From Bacteroidales bacterium (GTDB taxonomy: Bacteria; Bacteroidota; Bacteroidia; Bacteroidales; F082), in contig JASBYY010000009.1 of NCBI GenBank assembly GCA_029983675.1, positions 1 to 64,000 of the forward strand: 64,000 bases of DNA, written 5' to 3'. The notes under the pieces are model-generated. The model ran no database searches and was not told where the DNA came from. It saw only the letters and a list, made by a program, of their open reading frames with translations. The number at the start of each line of letters is the position of its first letter. The first letter of the stretch is position 1. Position numbers and translations under genes: made by a program. This document shows, piece by piece, positions 45,701 to 53,902 of this stretch.

Positions 45701-47219
45701 TGAAGACGGGGGTTGCAAGATCAACTATCTGAACACCTTCTATACATTTAACCCCACTATTCAAATTGATGACCGACTGATTTCGTTCGAAAACCTCACC
45801 TTACATGACACCTTGGGTCATTCGGCCATTGTCGTAGGCGAAATACATCACAAAAACCTGAAAGACATCCGCCTCGACCTCAAGTTGCTCCCCGACGATT
45901 TTCTCGCCATGGCCACCACAGCCAAAGAAAACAGTACGTTTTACGGCACTGCTATTGCCGATGGCATCGTTGAAGTGAAAGGGAAACCCGACAACATCAA
46001 ACTGAACATCACCGCTTTGACGAAGAATGGCACCAATATGACCATTCCTTTGGGTAAATCCGCCACCATTAAAGAAAACGATTACATCATCTTCGTCAAC
46101 AGTAAAGACACGCTTACCCCTTTGGAAGACAGTATCGTGCCAGAAAACCAAAATGACAAAAAAAGCGGCGGTTTTGCATTGAATCTGGATCTACGTGTCA
46201 GCGAAGATGCCCGTGTAAAAATCATACTTCCGAACAACATCGGCAACCTTGAGACCCGTGGAACAGGTAACATCAAGATCGGCACTAATGCCTCTGGCGA
46301 TTTCACCCTTTTCGGAGACTATATCATCAAAGAAGGCGAATTGGCCCTCAATTATGAAAATCTGGTCCGCAAAGACTTCACACTACAACCCGGCGGACGC
46401 ATCGCATGGAATGGCGACCCTGCCAATGGCAGCATCAACGCCACCGGTGTATATCGCACCAAGGCACCGCTCAGTTCTCTCGGAATCAGCGACGAAAAAG
46501 CCACCAACGTAAATGTGGAATGCCTGCTGCATCTGACCAATGTGCTGATTAACCCGAATATCACGTTCGGTTTACGCCTGCCCAATGCCTCCGAAGACAT
46601 CAGCCAGACCGTATTTTCCATTATTGACACCACCAACCAAGCTGTTGTCAGCCAACAACTTATCTCACTATTGGTTTTAAATAGTTTCAGCCATAATATC
46701 GCATCAGACGGAATGATTGGCTCCAATTACTTTGACGTTCTAACGGGACAACTGAGTTCGTGGCTCTCGCAGATCACGCGTGAGTTCGATGTAGGTTTAC
46801 ATTACAAACCCGGCGACAACCTCAGTAACGAAGAGTTACAAGTAGCCTTAAAAACCCAACTCTTTAACGATCGTCTCACCATAGAAGGCGATTTCGGCAT
46901 GGTTAAACCCACCTCTGCCGAAAGCGGAAACGTGTCCAATATCGTTGGCGATTTTGATGCCCATTTCAAATTAACCCGCGATGGCCGTCTCACCGCACAC
47001 GCTTTCCGGCACTCGAACCTGAACACGAACTACTACAACTATACCATCGACCGGCTTGCCCCATACACCAATGGCATCGGTATCACCTACCGAAACAGTT
47101 TCGACCGGTTCAGTGATATTTTCGGCAAACGGAAACGCTCCAAGACCCCCTTTATCAACCGCCCTGTCGGCATGGCTAACAAGAATGACAACACTCCAAA
47201 AACGACACAACAGCCATGA
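42720..47219 (+). CDS. TamB-like translocation/assembly module protein (AsmA superfamily)
   Basis: A giant 1499-aa envelope protein: an N-terminal membrane anchor, a very long beta-helical groove rich in D-x-D/N-x-L repeats (about 60-1150), and a C-terminal TamB domain (about 1160-1450; LLHLTNVLINPNITFGLRLPN, SQQLISLLVLNSF, LTIEGDFGMVK). Such proteins bridge inner and outer membranes and help move lipids or assemble outer-membrane proteins. With the ATG at 42720 the anchor lacks its usual positive N-terminus. The frame is open back to 42675 and encodes IIKKKIRNIILV, which would complete it, but offers only ATT/ATC as starts (42684 or 42687). The stop overlaps the next gene by 4 bases. Confidence 0.88.
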   Translation: MIMVLFSAFISLCIAIQDPIFQKFAVRIAGSYLSEKTGAEIKVGKVYISPDLSLHIDRLVVNDLHNNQLANVGYLEIHISPTELINGKIHVTNIELRDSKANLIQYEGENDFNFTFLANFFNSGESKLKKGKPDAIKIDHIALKDFDFQMWIQEHDHPENAALKTMDYAHIDIDSIYLDADNLLVLDDSIMVRINFLSAYESSGFIIKSMESDVNISRHGILLDGLMVETNNSSLHLDLHMLYDDYSAFNDFLDSVRFDSKIYPTDIMLSDIGHFADVMYQMPNRIFFECLFTGPVSNFKIDNLSFEYGKETHFEGSMSMCGLPDFMTCYNTLNIDNMMYSYNDLVHFHIPGNTVVIPLPKQLEPLQSGNIRGKFKGCYTDFITELYVTSNIGEVETSIEMSKIGTENHFSSQIEAKRINIGTLANAPEKIGTIDLSAQVVGNSGSDGIELDIDGNAFNAFVLGNTIDAISLDGNLKGQSFNGLVSIKDNELDLDFNGMLDFSNAQKPVMNFEAEITKADLKELNIVKEGNKSILSTKISANLTGIDLDIAEGKLSISDTKYSDSHGNYAMQHFDATLVNDQFMQKRFSIGSDLLDFEMAGKISFATLGEAFKTYIVSYADIPQWHDASYGKTDDLAMSPSDDQDFFVNLTLKKPSVLTSLLMPNLNVADNTSFKGTFTSKTRQLNFTFRSKSATYNGIRFDNIECKNYSTLFSSVASLSVKDVILRDSTGLSDMFKVQNLGLTARLRNDSIMTNLSWFDDMTNPHNKADIKTSFVPEIGGGRFNIAQAEILINDSLWIINPNNAIVLSDGRTKVSNLAFYSNSQSICLDGYAPINQNDTISATFERFNISSFDPIFHEKGFDPDGFISGRVKASNATASPMLFADLRIDELALNGDHYGDAIIQSVWDNEEKSVYAFTSITDGSTNILNLAGTYSPTKKTDNLNFQLTLNHLRLNILSPFAKGIVERIQGYGTGNFNLAGSLAQPSIKGKLNIEDGGCKINYLNTFYTFNPTIQIDDRLISFENLTLHDTLGHSAIVVGEIHHKNLKDIRLDLKLLPDDFLAMATTAKENSTFYGTAIADGIVEVKGKPDNIKLNITALTKNGTNMTIPLGKSATIKENDYIIFVNSKDTLTPLEDSIVPENQNDKKSGGFALNLDLRVSEDARVKIILPNNIGNLETRGTGNIKIGTNASGDFTLFGDYIIKEGELALNYENLVRKDFTLQPGGRIAWNGDPANGSINATGVYRTKAPLSSLGISDEKATNVNVECLLHLTNVLINPNITFGLRLPNASEDISQTVFSIIDTTNQAVVSQQLISLLVLNSFSHNIASDGMIGSNYFDVLTGQLSSWLSQITREFDVGLHYKPGDNLSNEELQVALKTQLFNDRLTIEGDFGMVKPTSAESGNVSNIVGDFDAHFKLTRDGRLTAHAFRHSNLNTNYYNYTIDRLAPYTNGIGITYRNSFDRFSDIFGKRKRSKTPFINRPVGMANKNDNTPKTTQQP

Positions 47220-50200
47220 ACGACAAGGCTACCTTCAAAGTATATCAAGCCTCCGCTGGATCCGGAAAGACCTACACCATTGTCTTGGAATATCTGAAAC
47301 TATGTTTAAGCCAAGTAGCCGATACTGACAACTTCAAAAACATTCTCGCCATCACTTTTACCAATAAGGCAGCGAATGAGATGAAGGCGAAAATCATCAA
47401 TCAATTACAAAATATCATAGAGAGCGACACCGATAAAGCGCCCGAAGGCATGGAGCGAGACCTGCTTCAACAGCTTGGCATTGAACGCAAGTACTTGAAA
47501 AACAATGCGCAACGGCTATTTCAAAGCATCATTCACGATTACAGCAGTTTTAACGTCTGCACCATCGATGCCTTTGTACAAAAACTATCGCGTTCGTTCG
47601 CCAAAGACCTGAATCTGCCCAACCAATACAATGTCAGCATCGATGACGATGAAATTGCGACAGCAGTCACCCAACGCATAGGCGAACAGCTTGGAAAGGA
47701 CAATCCTTTGTTAAACAACGTTCTAAGCGACTTTGTCAAATTACGATTGGAAGACGACCAAAGCGGTCAGGTTCAAAATGCGCTTTATGATTTCGCCACC
47801 ACTTTGTTGAAAGAAGACGCCTACGAAAAAAATGCGGCACCACATTTCAAAGATGAAAAAGAGTATCTGGAAACGTTACGCTACATCAAGAAAACCATTG
47901 ATGATTTCAGGGCAACCGCCTCTGATCTCCTGTCTGCGTACCAACGGCTAACAGAAAAATACGCGCTCAACGATGAAGACTTCTTCCACAAGTCAACCGG
48001 TGTTCCCGGATTTTTCAAAAAACTGAAAAACAACATCTTCGACAGGCCCAACAGCTATGTTTTCAAGTTTATTGATGAAAGCGTTTGGTACAATACTGCA
48101 ACAAAAAAGAACAATGTGCAGTTTAACCAGATTGACCAAGAGATGTGCGCCACCCTTCTTCCTCTCTTCGAAAAATATAACGGAGATTTACCCCAATACC
48201 AGTTTCTGTGTCAGCAAAAACCGCAATTGTGCCTGTATGTGCTGCGTTCAAAACTTAAAACGGAGCTTGAAGCCCTTATCAGCGAAGAACAAGTGGTGCA
48301 TATTTCGGAGTTTAACAAGCGCATCTCCGATGTCATGGGTGATTTTTCCGTTCCTTTTGTCTATGAGCGTATCGGAGAACAATACAAACATGTGTTTATC
48401 GACGAGTTTCAGGACACTTCGATTTTACAATGGCAGAATCTCATTCCTTTAGTTGACAACAGCCTATCGAATAATGCCATGAGCATGGTCGTTGGCGACG
48501 GCAAACAATCCATCTACCGATTCCGGAGCGGCGAGGTGGAACAACTTGTTCAGCTTCCTGAAATCTATCGCAAACCCACCGATAGCGATGCTTTCGACAC
48601 ATTTGAAAACAACCTTAAAACCTGTTTTCATTTCACAAACCTCGGCACAAACTACCGTTCGTTTCACAATATCGTAACTTTTAACAACCGTTTTTTTGAA
48701 ACCGTTGTAAAAAACCTGCCCCAGTCCATACAAAAAGTGTATCACGACAAAAACGAGCAGTTTAAGAAAGAGGTCTGCATCGCACAAAAACCGCATCACG
48801 AGGAAGAAGGACTGGTTCAGGTGGAACTGTATGACAAAACGGTGAAAGATACTGACATCATCCTTGAACGTATCAAAACGCTCATCGAAGAAATCATGGC
48901 ACATGGTTTCTCGTACAACGACATTACCCTATTGGTCCGCGACAACAAAAAAGGGTCGCTCATAGCGAATTACCTCAACAGCAACAATATACCTGTCGTT
49001 TCGTCCGACTCCATCTTGCTTCAGTCGTCCGACAAGGTGTTGCTCGTCATCAACACGCTTTACTACCTGATACATAGCGATAACGAGGCAAACATTGCCG
49101 ACTTGATTCACAAGTGGCATGTCACCCATGATGACGGCAATTTCGAACAGCTTGCTGGACTTTTCGATACCGTAGGCGATATTGCCTCAAACCGTAAGGA
49201 TATTGAAACAGCAATCCACCTTGAAGCGGGGTACCTGCACAAACTGCTATCCAAATCATACAGCCTTTACGACTTATGTGCAGCCCTGATGCACTCTTTT
49301 GGATTCGACAGCACCCAAGATCCGTATCTGAATTACCTGCTTGAAGAGGTTTACCTTTGGCAGTCAAAGCAGGAATTAGGCATTGCCGGCTTTCTGGATT
49401 ATTGGGAGAAGAAAAAAGACCGCCTTGCCGTTCGCTCCAGCGATAGCGATGCCATCACCGTGATGACCATACATAAAGCCAAGGGATTGGAGTTTAACGT
49501 CGTCATCTATCCATTTGCCTGCAACAATCTTGCGGATAGGTTTGGAAACGAAGTCTGGGAGAAACCGGAAACATTTGGAATGTCCGCCATTCCTAACGTT
49601 GACAAAGTCAAAATTCGGGTTTCCTCAAAAATGGCCGAATGGAACGACAAAGCCCTTTCATATTACCAAAAAGAAAAGGAAAGTGCCGAGCTTGATGATC
49701 TGAACATCATGTATGTGGCTTTCACCCGTGCCGTGCAACGCCTTTATGTGCTTGCGACAAGGACAGAATCGAAAGGCGAACCCGAAAAGCAAATCATCGA
49801 GCGTGCACTGATTGATGCCGAGAATAGCATCATTGCAGCGGAGAGCGACACCGAACATACGGTATATCGTTTTGGAAACCCTGAGGCTGAAAAAGTGAGA
49901 CAACATGATAAGGATTTGTCTTTGAAAGAGCTGCATCTTCACGATACACCGTCAGCCGGATGGCTTGGAAAGATTCAAATCGACCCCAATCCCAGTGCAT
50001 TCTGGGCTTCGAAAACCGAAATGATGCAACCTCAGGAATGGGGCGATCTTGTTCATAAAATCCTATCGGGAGTTGGAACCATCGATGATATTGAAAAAGC
50101 ACTGAAACCTTTTGTCGATAACGGAAGCATAGATACTGAACACGCGATGCAATTGGAAAAGCAGTTCCTGAAAATCGCCATGCATCCGCTTATTGCACCT

Positions 50201-50461
50201 GCTTTTGGCGAACAAGCTATTGTTAAAAACGAATGCGAGGTGCTGTCGCCTAAGTTCGGCATCCTGCGCCCCGACCGTTATGCAGAATTGCCTGACCGGA
50301 TTTTGCTGATCGATTACAAAACCGGAAAACAAAACCCAAGCCACCACCAGCAACTAAAAGACTACGCCACGGTTCTAAGCGAGATGGTCGATAAGGATAT
50401 CAAGCCCTATTTGGTATATATCGGCGATACCATCGAAGTGGAAGAAGTCGGTATGATGTAG
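47216..50461 (+). CDS. AddA-like UvrD-family helicase with C-terminal RecB nuclease domain
   Basis: A 1081-aa double-strand-break processing enzyme. Walker A is ASAGSGKT (12-19), then TFTNKAANEMKAK (motif Ia). Motif II reads VFIDEFQDTS (about 392-401), then GDGKQSIYRFRSG, VMTIHKAKGLEFNVVIYP (about 750-767) and YVAFTRAVQRLYVL (motif VI). The C-terminal PD-(D/E)xK nuclease shows GDLVHKILSG, RPDRYAELP and LLIDYKTGK (Asp1033, Lys1035). It fits the helicase-nuclease subunit of an AddAB/RecBCD-type complex, but no addB-like gene is adjacent. The ATG overlaps the TamB-like stop (ATGA). Confidence 0.92.
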   Translation: MNDKATFKVYQASAGSGKTYTIVLEYLKLCLSQVADTDNFKNILAITFTNKAANEMKAKIINQLQNIIESDTDKAPEGMERDLLQQLGIERKYLKNNAQRLFQSIIHDYSSFNVCTIDAFVQKLSRSFAKDLNLPNQYNVSIDDDEIATAVTQRIGEQLGKDNPLLNNVLSDFVKLRLEDDQSGQVQNALYDFATTLLKEDAYEKNAAPHFKDEKEYLETLRYIKKTIDDFRATASDLLSAYQRLTEKYALNDEDFFHKSTGVPGFFKKLKNNIFDRPNSYVFKFIDESVWYNTATKKNNVQFNQIDQEMCATLLPLFEKYNGDLPQYQFLCQQKPQLCLYVLRSKLKTELEALISEEQVVHISEFNKRISDVMGDFSVPFVYERIGEQYKHVFIDEFQDTSILQWQNLIPLVDNSLSNNAMSMVVGDGKQSIYRFRSGEVEQLVQLPEIYRKPTDSDAFDTFENNLKTCFHFTNLGTNYRSFHNIVTFNNRFFETVVKNLPQSIQKVYHDKNEQFKKEVCIAQKPHHEEEGLVQVELYDKTVKDTDIILERIKTLIEEIMAHGFSYNDITLLVRDNKKGSLIANYLNSNNIPVVSSDSILLQSSDKVLLVINTLYYLIHSDNEANIADLIHKWHVTHDDGNFEQLAGLFDTVGDIASNRKDIETAIHLEAGYLHKLLSKSYSLYDLCAALMHSFGFDSTQDPYLNYLLEEVYLWQSKQELGIAGFLDYWEKKKDRLAVRSSDSDAITVMTIHKAKGLEFNVVIYPFACNNLADRFGNEVWEKPETFGMSAIPNVDKVKIRVSSKMAEWNDKALSYYQKEKESAELDDLNIMYVAFTRAVQRLYVLATRTESKGEPEKQIIERALIDAENSIIAAESDTEHTVYRFGNPEAEKVRQHDKDLSLKELHLHDTPSAGWLGKIQIDPNPSAFWASKTEMMQPQEWGDLVHKILSGVGTIDDIEKALKPFVDNGSIDTEHAMQLEKQFLKIAMHPLIAPAFGEQAIVKNECEVLSPKFGILRPDRYAELPDRILLIDYKTGKQNPSHHQQLKDYATVLSEMVDKDIKPYLVYIGDTIEVEEVGMM

Positions 50462-50464
50462 CAC

Positions 50465-51610
50465 TTACTGTTCCAACCAGTGGTAATATTTTGGCGAATA
50501 GCCCTCCCACTCTCCTTGCAGACATTCCGGATGAAAGAAATAAATGAAGTCGGCCAGCAGCAAATCCGGTTCACATTGCGACTGTTCAAAATAACCCGTC
50601 GGCTGCACATCGCAAACAATGACTTTTTTGTTTTTGAACGCATCAAACAACGGGTGTATCGTGTTTTCACTCCCCAATTGCACGTAAGTTAAAGGGGTTG
50701 TTGACGAGTTGGTGATTCGCCAATACTCGGCATGTTGCGCTTTCGACAAAATGCTCTCGACATCTAACGGGAAACTCGCCGTCGAGGCATCGTCTTTCCA
50801 TACATAGTCGGCACCAGCATCGGCAAACAGCCGAGCGATATAGCTTCGACCTCCCGCCACATACCACTGCCCGTTGAACGGTTTGTCGGAAAAGACCAGC
50901 GGACGATACGTCACACTATCGCAAGTCTTTTTCAGCGCTTCGTACCGTCGTTCAATTTCATCAAACCATGCATCGGTGCTTGCTTCGCGACAAGTCAAAA
51001 AACCCACGACACGAAGCCATTCAGCCCTTCCCAAAGGAGTGGTTTCCAAATAATCGGCAAAAGGAAACAAAGCGGCACCTGTGAGTTCCAGATTTTTCTG
51101 AGCGCCATCAAAATAAGGAGAATAAAGAATTGCGTCAGGGTGTACCTCTAATATCTTTTCGACATCGGCACCCGCTTCGTTACCCACATCCATCACTTTT
51201 CCTTCCTCCAGCAAAGCCTTCATCTGTTCGTTGTGCACATAGCGTCCTTCGAGAATGCACTTGATCCGATCAATTTCTCCAAGTTGCAAGAAAACAGACC
51301 ATTGTGTCGCCGAAAACGACACCACCGACTTCACCGGAGTGCGTATGACAGTTCGCTCTGACGGCAAAGGCACATCCAAACTATCGGGAACAAAAGCAAA
51401 ACGTCCCAGCATGGCCGATGTGTCCCAAGGACTGCGGACATCTACCGCATAACCGTAATCCATCTGCGAAACAACAACATTTTCCGCATATCGCATCAAG
51501 TTGGAATCTTGCTGCAACTGGGTTTCGGGTGATGATTGGGGCGTGTGATGACAGGCAACAAAAAACAGCAGCCACAGACCTGCAGCTAATTTACTCGTGA
51601 TACTTTTCAT
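50465..51610 (-). CDS. Periplasmic-binding lipoprotein, FecB/BtuF-like
   Basis: A 381-aa lipoprotein starting MKSITSKLAAGLW at ATG 51610, with lipobox FVAC at Cys20. The rest fits the class III (helical-backbone) binding-protein fold used for cobalamin, haem and siderophores: VKSVVSFSATQWSVFLQLGEIDRIKCI near 95-121 and ILEVHPDAILYSP near 153-165. As the last gene of a cobalamin-riboswitch operon it is most likely a corrinoid-binding protein acting with BtuC/BtuD encoded elsewhere. Its start overlaps the CWC gene by 20 bases. It converges on the AddA-like gene with only 3 bases between stops. Confidence 0.82.
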   Translation of the reverse strand: MKSITSKLAAGLWLLFFVACHHTPQSSPETQLQQDSNLMRYAENVVVSQMDYGYAVDVRSPWDTSAMLGRFAFVPDSLDVPLPSERTVIRTPVKSVVSFSATQWSVFLQLGEIDRIKCILEGRYVHNEQMKALLEEGKVMDVGNEAGADVEKILEVHPDAILYSPYFDGAQKNLELTGAALFPFADYLETTPLGRAEWLRVVGFLTCREASTDAWFDEIERRYEALKKTCDSVTYRPLVFSDKPFNGQWYVAGGRSYIARLFADAGADYVWKDDASTASFPLDVESILSKAQHAEYWRITNSSTTPLTYVQLGSENTIHPLFDAFKNKKVIVCDVQPTGYFEQSQCEPDLLLADFIYFFHPECLQGEWEGYSPKYYHWLEQ

Positions 51611-51764
51611 TGATTTCCTCCAAACATTTTTTACAAAGACAATTGGTGTATGTCGCACCTAATGCAGCCTTGGCCTTCTCGTTTAGCTTTATGCCAATGC
51701 ACCAGCAGTCGATGGAATGCACGCACTCAAAAGTCGCTCCGCAACGGGGACAAGTCTTTTTCAT
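51591..51764 (-). CDS. Small cysteine-rich CWC protein
   Basis: A 57-aa protein starting MKKTCPRCGATFEC. It has the pattern CPRC...C...CWC...CLCKKC, which I recognise as the cysteine-rich CWC family, probably a small zinc- or metal-binding module. The start at 51764 matches the family; the frame extends to 51824 but that part encodes a hairpin, not a conserved sequence. It sits inside the cobalamin operon between the propeller lipoprotein and the binding protein. Function unknown. Confidence 0.8.
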   Translation of the reverse strand: MKKTCPRCGATFECVHSIDCWCIGIKLNEKAKAALGATYTNCLCKKCLEEINEKYHE

Positions 51765-51785
51765 TTCCTCCTCAATTATAAGAAT

Positions 51786-51813
51786 ATGGCGACCAACAGA
51801 TGCCGGTCGCCAT
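51786..51813 (-). repeat. Intercistronic 9-bp hairpin
   Basis: ATGGCGACC and GGTCGCCAT with a 10-base loop lie between the propeller gene and the CWC gene. There is no T-run, so it is probably an mRNA-stability or processing element, not a terminator. Confidence 0.5.
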
Positions 51814-51824
51814 AAACAAAACAC

Positions 51825-52919
51825 TTAATAGTTAAATAACATGAAGCTTGGCACAATGCCAACGGTTTCTGAGTGTCGCAAAGTGCCGTCGGGCAAATAA
51901 CGCAACAAAGTCCCATCGACAACATAATTCTTTGCATCAGCCACATACAGATCGCCGTCTTTAGGATCTACGGCAACATTGTAAAAGGTGCTTCCCTCCT
52001 GCTGCTCGATAAACGGATTGTCAGGCAGCTTTGAGTCGGTAATCAACATGGTATAGATACCTGAAGCCACAAAATACAGCCTTTCGCCCGTTCTATCGAT
52101 TTTCAGACTGGACGGATAAAAATCCGGATAGGAATGTGGAAAGACAAAGCTGTCCACCACCTGCTTGGTAACCGGGTCGATACAACAGAGTTTAGGTGCA
52201 ACCGGGTTTTCGTAGCCTCCACTGCTTAACACCCATATTTTGTTGTTTTTATCAACAACAATACTATTAGGTTCCTTGCCGACTTCAATTTCAGCCACCA
52301 ACGAATCCTTGCGGACATCGATCACCTGAACGGTGTTGTTTTGCGTTTCAGGCTGATAATAGTTCGACCAGTTGGTGACATACACTTCATCGCCAACCCG
52401 AACCATGCTTTCGGTAGTCTTGCCCATGGCAATCGTTCCCGTATGTGTCATGGTCTTCGGATTGACAATCCACATATCCTTACCTACCAAGTCGCTGACG
52501 TAGGCTTTATCTGGTGACAGAAACATCATATAGCGCGGCGAGTAAAAGCCCGTCATCTGCGCTTCATATTTCTGGGTGACGGCATCTATTTTATAAATGA
52601 ACTTACTGTTGTTAATCACGATAAACATCTTTCCATCGGATATCGCAAGGCTTTGTGCCACATCGCCCAATGGTTTTCCGTTAGCGCGGTAAAACAAATT
52701 ATTCATCACCGTATCAACCTCTGTGTCGTAAAACGAAAGCGATGCACTTGAATACATATAAGTACCTTCGTTGGCAACGAACAAGCCTTTGCCAATGACT
52801 GGTTCTTCAGGTATCACAGGGGTTGGATCGGGTTCGGTGGTGCCATTACACGATGTGATGAGTAATACTACCCCCACTATCATCAACCCCCAAACATATC
52901 TAAAGACTGATTTTCTCAT
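51825..52919 (-). CDS. Beta-propeller surface lipoprotein, BtuG-like
   Basis: A 364-aa lipoprotein (lipobox ITSC, Cys24, followed by an acidic/Pro-rich tether NGTTEPDPTPVIPEEP typical of surface-exported Bacteroidota lipoproteins). The body is a YncE-like seven-bladed propeller (repeats such as GKPLGDVAQSLAISDGKMFIV, GKDMWIVNPKT, NNTVQVIDVRKDSLVAEIEVG). In Bacteroides, propeller lipoproteins of this kind (BtuG) capture B12 at the surface and hand it to BtuB. The cobalamin riboswitch upstream makes the same role likely, though no BtuB-like receptor is encoded here. Overlaps the upstream gene by 4 bases. Confidence 0.82.
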   Translation of the reverse strand: MRKSVFRYVWGLMIVGVVLLITSCNGTTEPDPTPVIPEEPVIGKGLFVANEGTYMYSSASLSFYDTEVDTVMNNLFYRANGKPLGDVAQSLAISDGKMFIVINNSKFIYKIDAVTQKYEAQMTGFYSPRYMMFLSPDKAYVSDLVGKDMWIVNPKTMTHTGTIAMGKTTESMVRVGDEVYVTNWSNYYQPETQNNTVQVIDVRKDSLVAEIEVGKEPNSIVVDKNNKIWVLSSGGYENPVAPKLCCIDPVTKQVVDSFVFPHSYPDFYPSSLKIDRTGERLYFVASGIYTMLITDSKLPDNPFIEQQEGSTFYNVAVDPKDGDLYVADAKNYVVDGTLLRYLPDGTLRHSETVGIVPSFMLFNY

Positions 52920-53902
52920 TGCTTCACAACTTTTGTCACGCTGACTCTCCCATCTTGATGAGAGATTCTAACGAAATAGACACCATTGTCAAAACCTGTC
53001 ATATCGACTTGAAATCCTGAAGCGGATACTTTTTCCGATGCAACATTTTGTCCCAACAAATCAAACACCTGACAGTAAGCACCTTCCGGTGCCGAGATGT
53101 TCAACATGCCACGGGTAGGATTGGGTGAAACACACACCTCCATTGCAACAATATCGTCAATGCCATGCGCCACATCATGGATCACGCCAACAGCATCCAA
53201 ATCGAAACCGCCACTCGGAAATGGTGTAGGCCAAGGATCATTTACCGGATGGCCTTCGGAATCGTAAGTCGCGTATTGCGGATCGATGTTTCCTATGACA
53301 TCTATAACACGGACGTGTGTAATGGCCTTTTTATTCAACAGTGCATTATCCTCAATGTCATCCAAATCGAAAGGCGTGCCATATAAAGACTCGTATTTAC
53401 CAGCAAAGTTATGAATCTGACACGGATCCATACTGGCAAATCCACCTAATTGGTTTTCGGTTTGAATGTTGGATACAGCCGGCATACGGAAGAAATGCTC
53501 ACCATCCGAACTCACTTCTACGAATGCCAATTCTAAGAAAAACATCCCTGGCTGAGTATTGACTTCAAAACCGTTTTCAAAGACTGCGAAATCAGGTCCT
53601 GCCTCATTACAAATCGGGCTGCCAAACGTCAGCACGGCATTTCCGCCGTCGCCAAGGCTTACCACCTCTCGGCCATTCGCCTTTCCTATGCCGTCAGAAT
53701 CAGTTCCATAGCTGGCATTACCATAATTTGGTTTGTTGATCTGCTGAAGTCCGCGTTCAACGACACATCCCGTGGCCCACGCCACAAAAGCCGACGAATC
53801 GCAGTGCATAGCCGTGGTGCCGGCGTAGCCCACTCCGGGGGCAAACTGCGCCATGGCAGATGAAGCCAACAGCATGAGACCTACCATGAGTTTAGTTTTC
53901 AT
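52916..53902 (-). CDS. T9SS-sorted surface protein of cobalamin operon
   Basis: A 328-aa protein starting MKTKLMVGLMLLASSAMAQ (signal peptide) at ATG 53902. The main domain (about 25-245) contains EVVSLGDGGNAVLTFGSP, GPDFAVFENGF, FVEVSSDGEHFFRMP and GGFDLDAVGVI, a pattern seen in cell-surface proteins of Bacteroidota and other phyla. The C-terminus (about 255-328; VSPNPTRGMLNISAP to VTKVVKQ) is a type IX sorting domain. In cobalamin loci it may help bind or present B12; this is inferred from the operon only. It overlaps both neighbours by 4 bases. Confidence 0.8.
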   Translation of the reverse strand: MKTKLMVGLMLLASSAMAQFAPGVGYAGTTAMHCDSSAFVAWATGCVVERGLQQINKPNYGNASYGTDSDGIGKANGREVVSLGDGGNAVLTFGSPICNEAGPDFAVFENGFEVNTQPGMFFLELAFVEVSSDGEHFFRMPAVSNIQTENQLGGFASMDPCQIHNFAGKYESLYGTPFDLDDIEDNALLNKKAITHVRVIDVIGNIDPQYATYDSEGHPVNDPWPTPFPSGGFDLDAVGVIHDVAHGIDDIVAMEVCVSPNPTRGMLNISAPEGAYCQVFDLLGQNVASEKVSASGFQVDMTGFDNGVYFVRISHQDGRVSVTKVVKQ

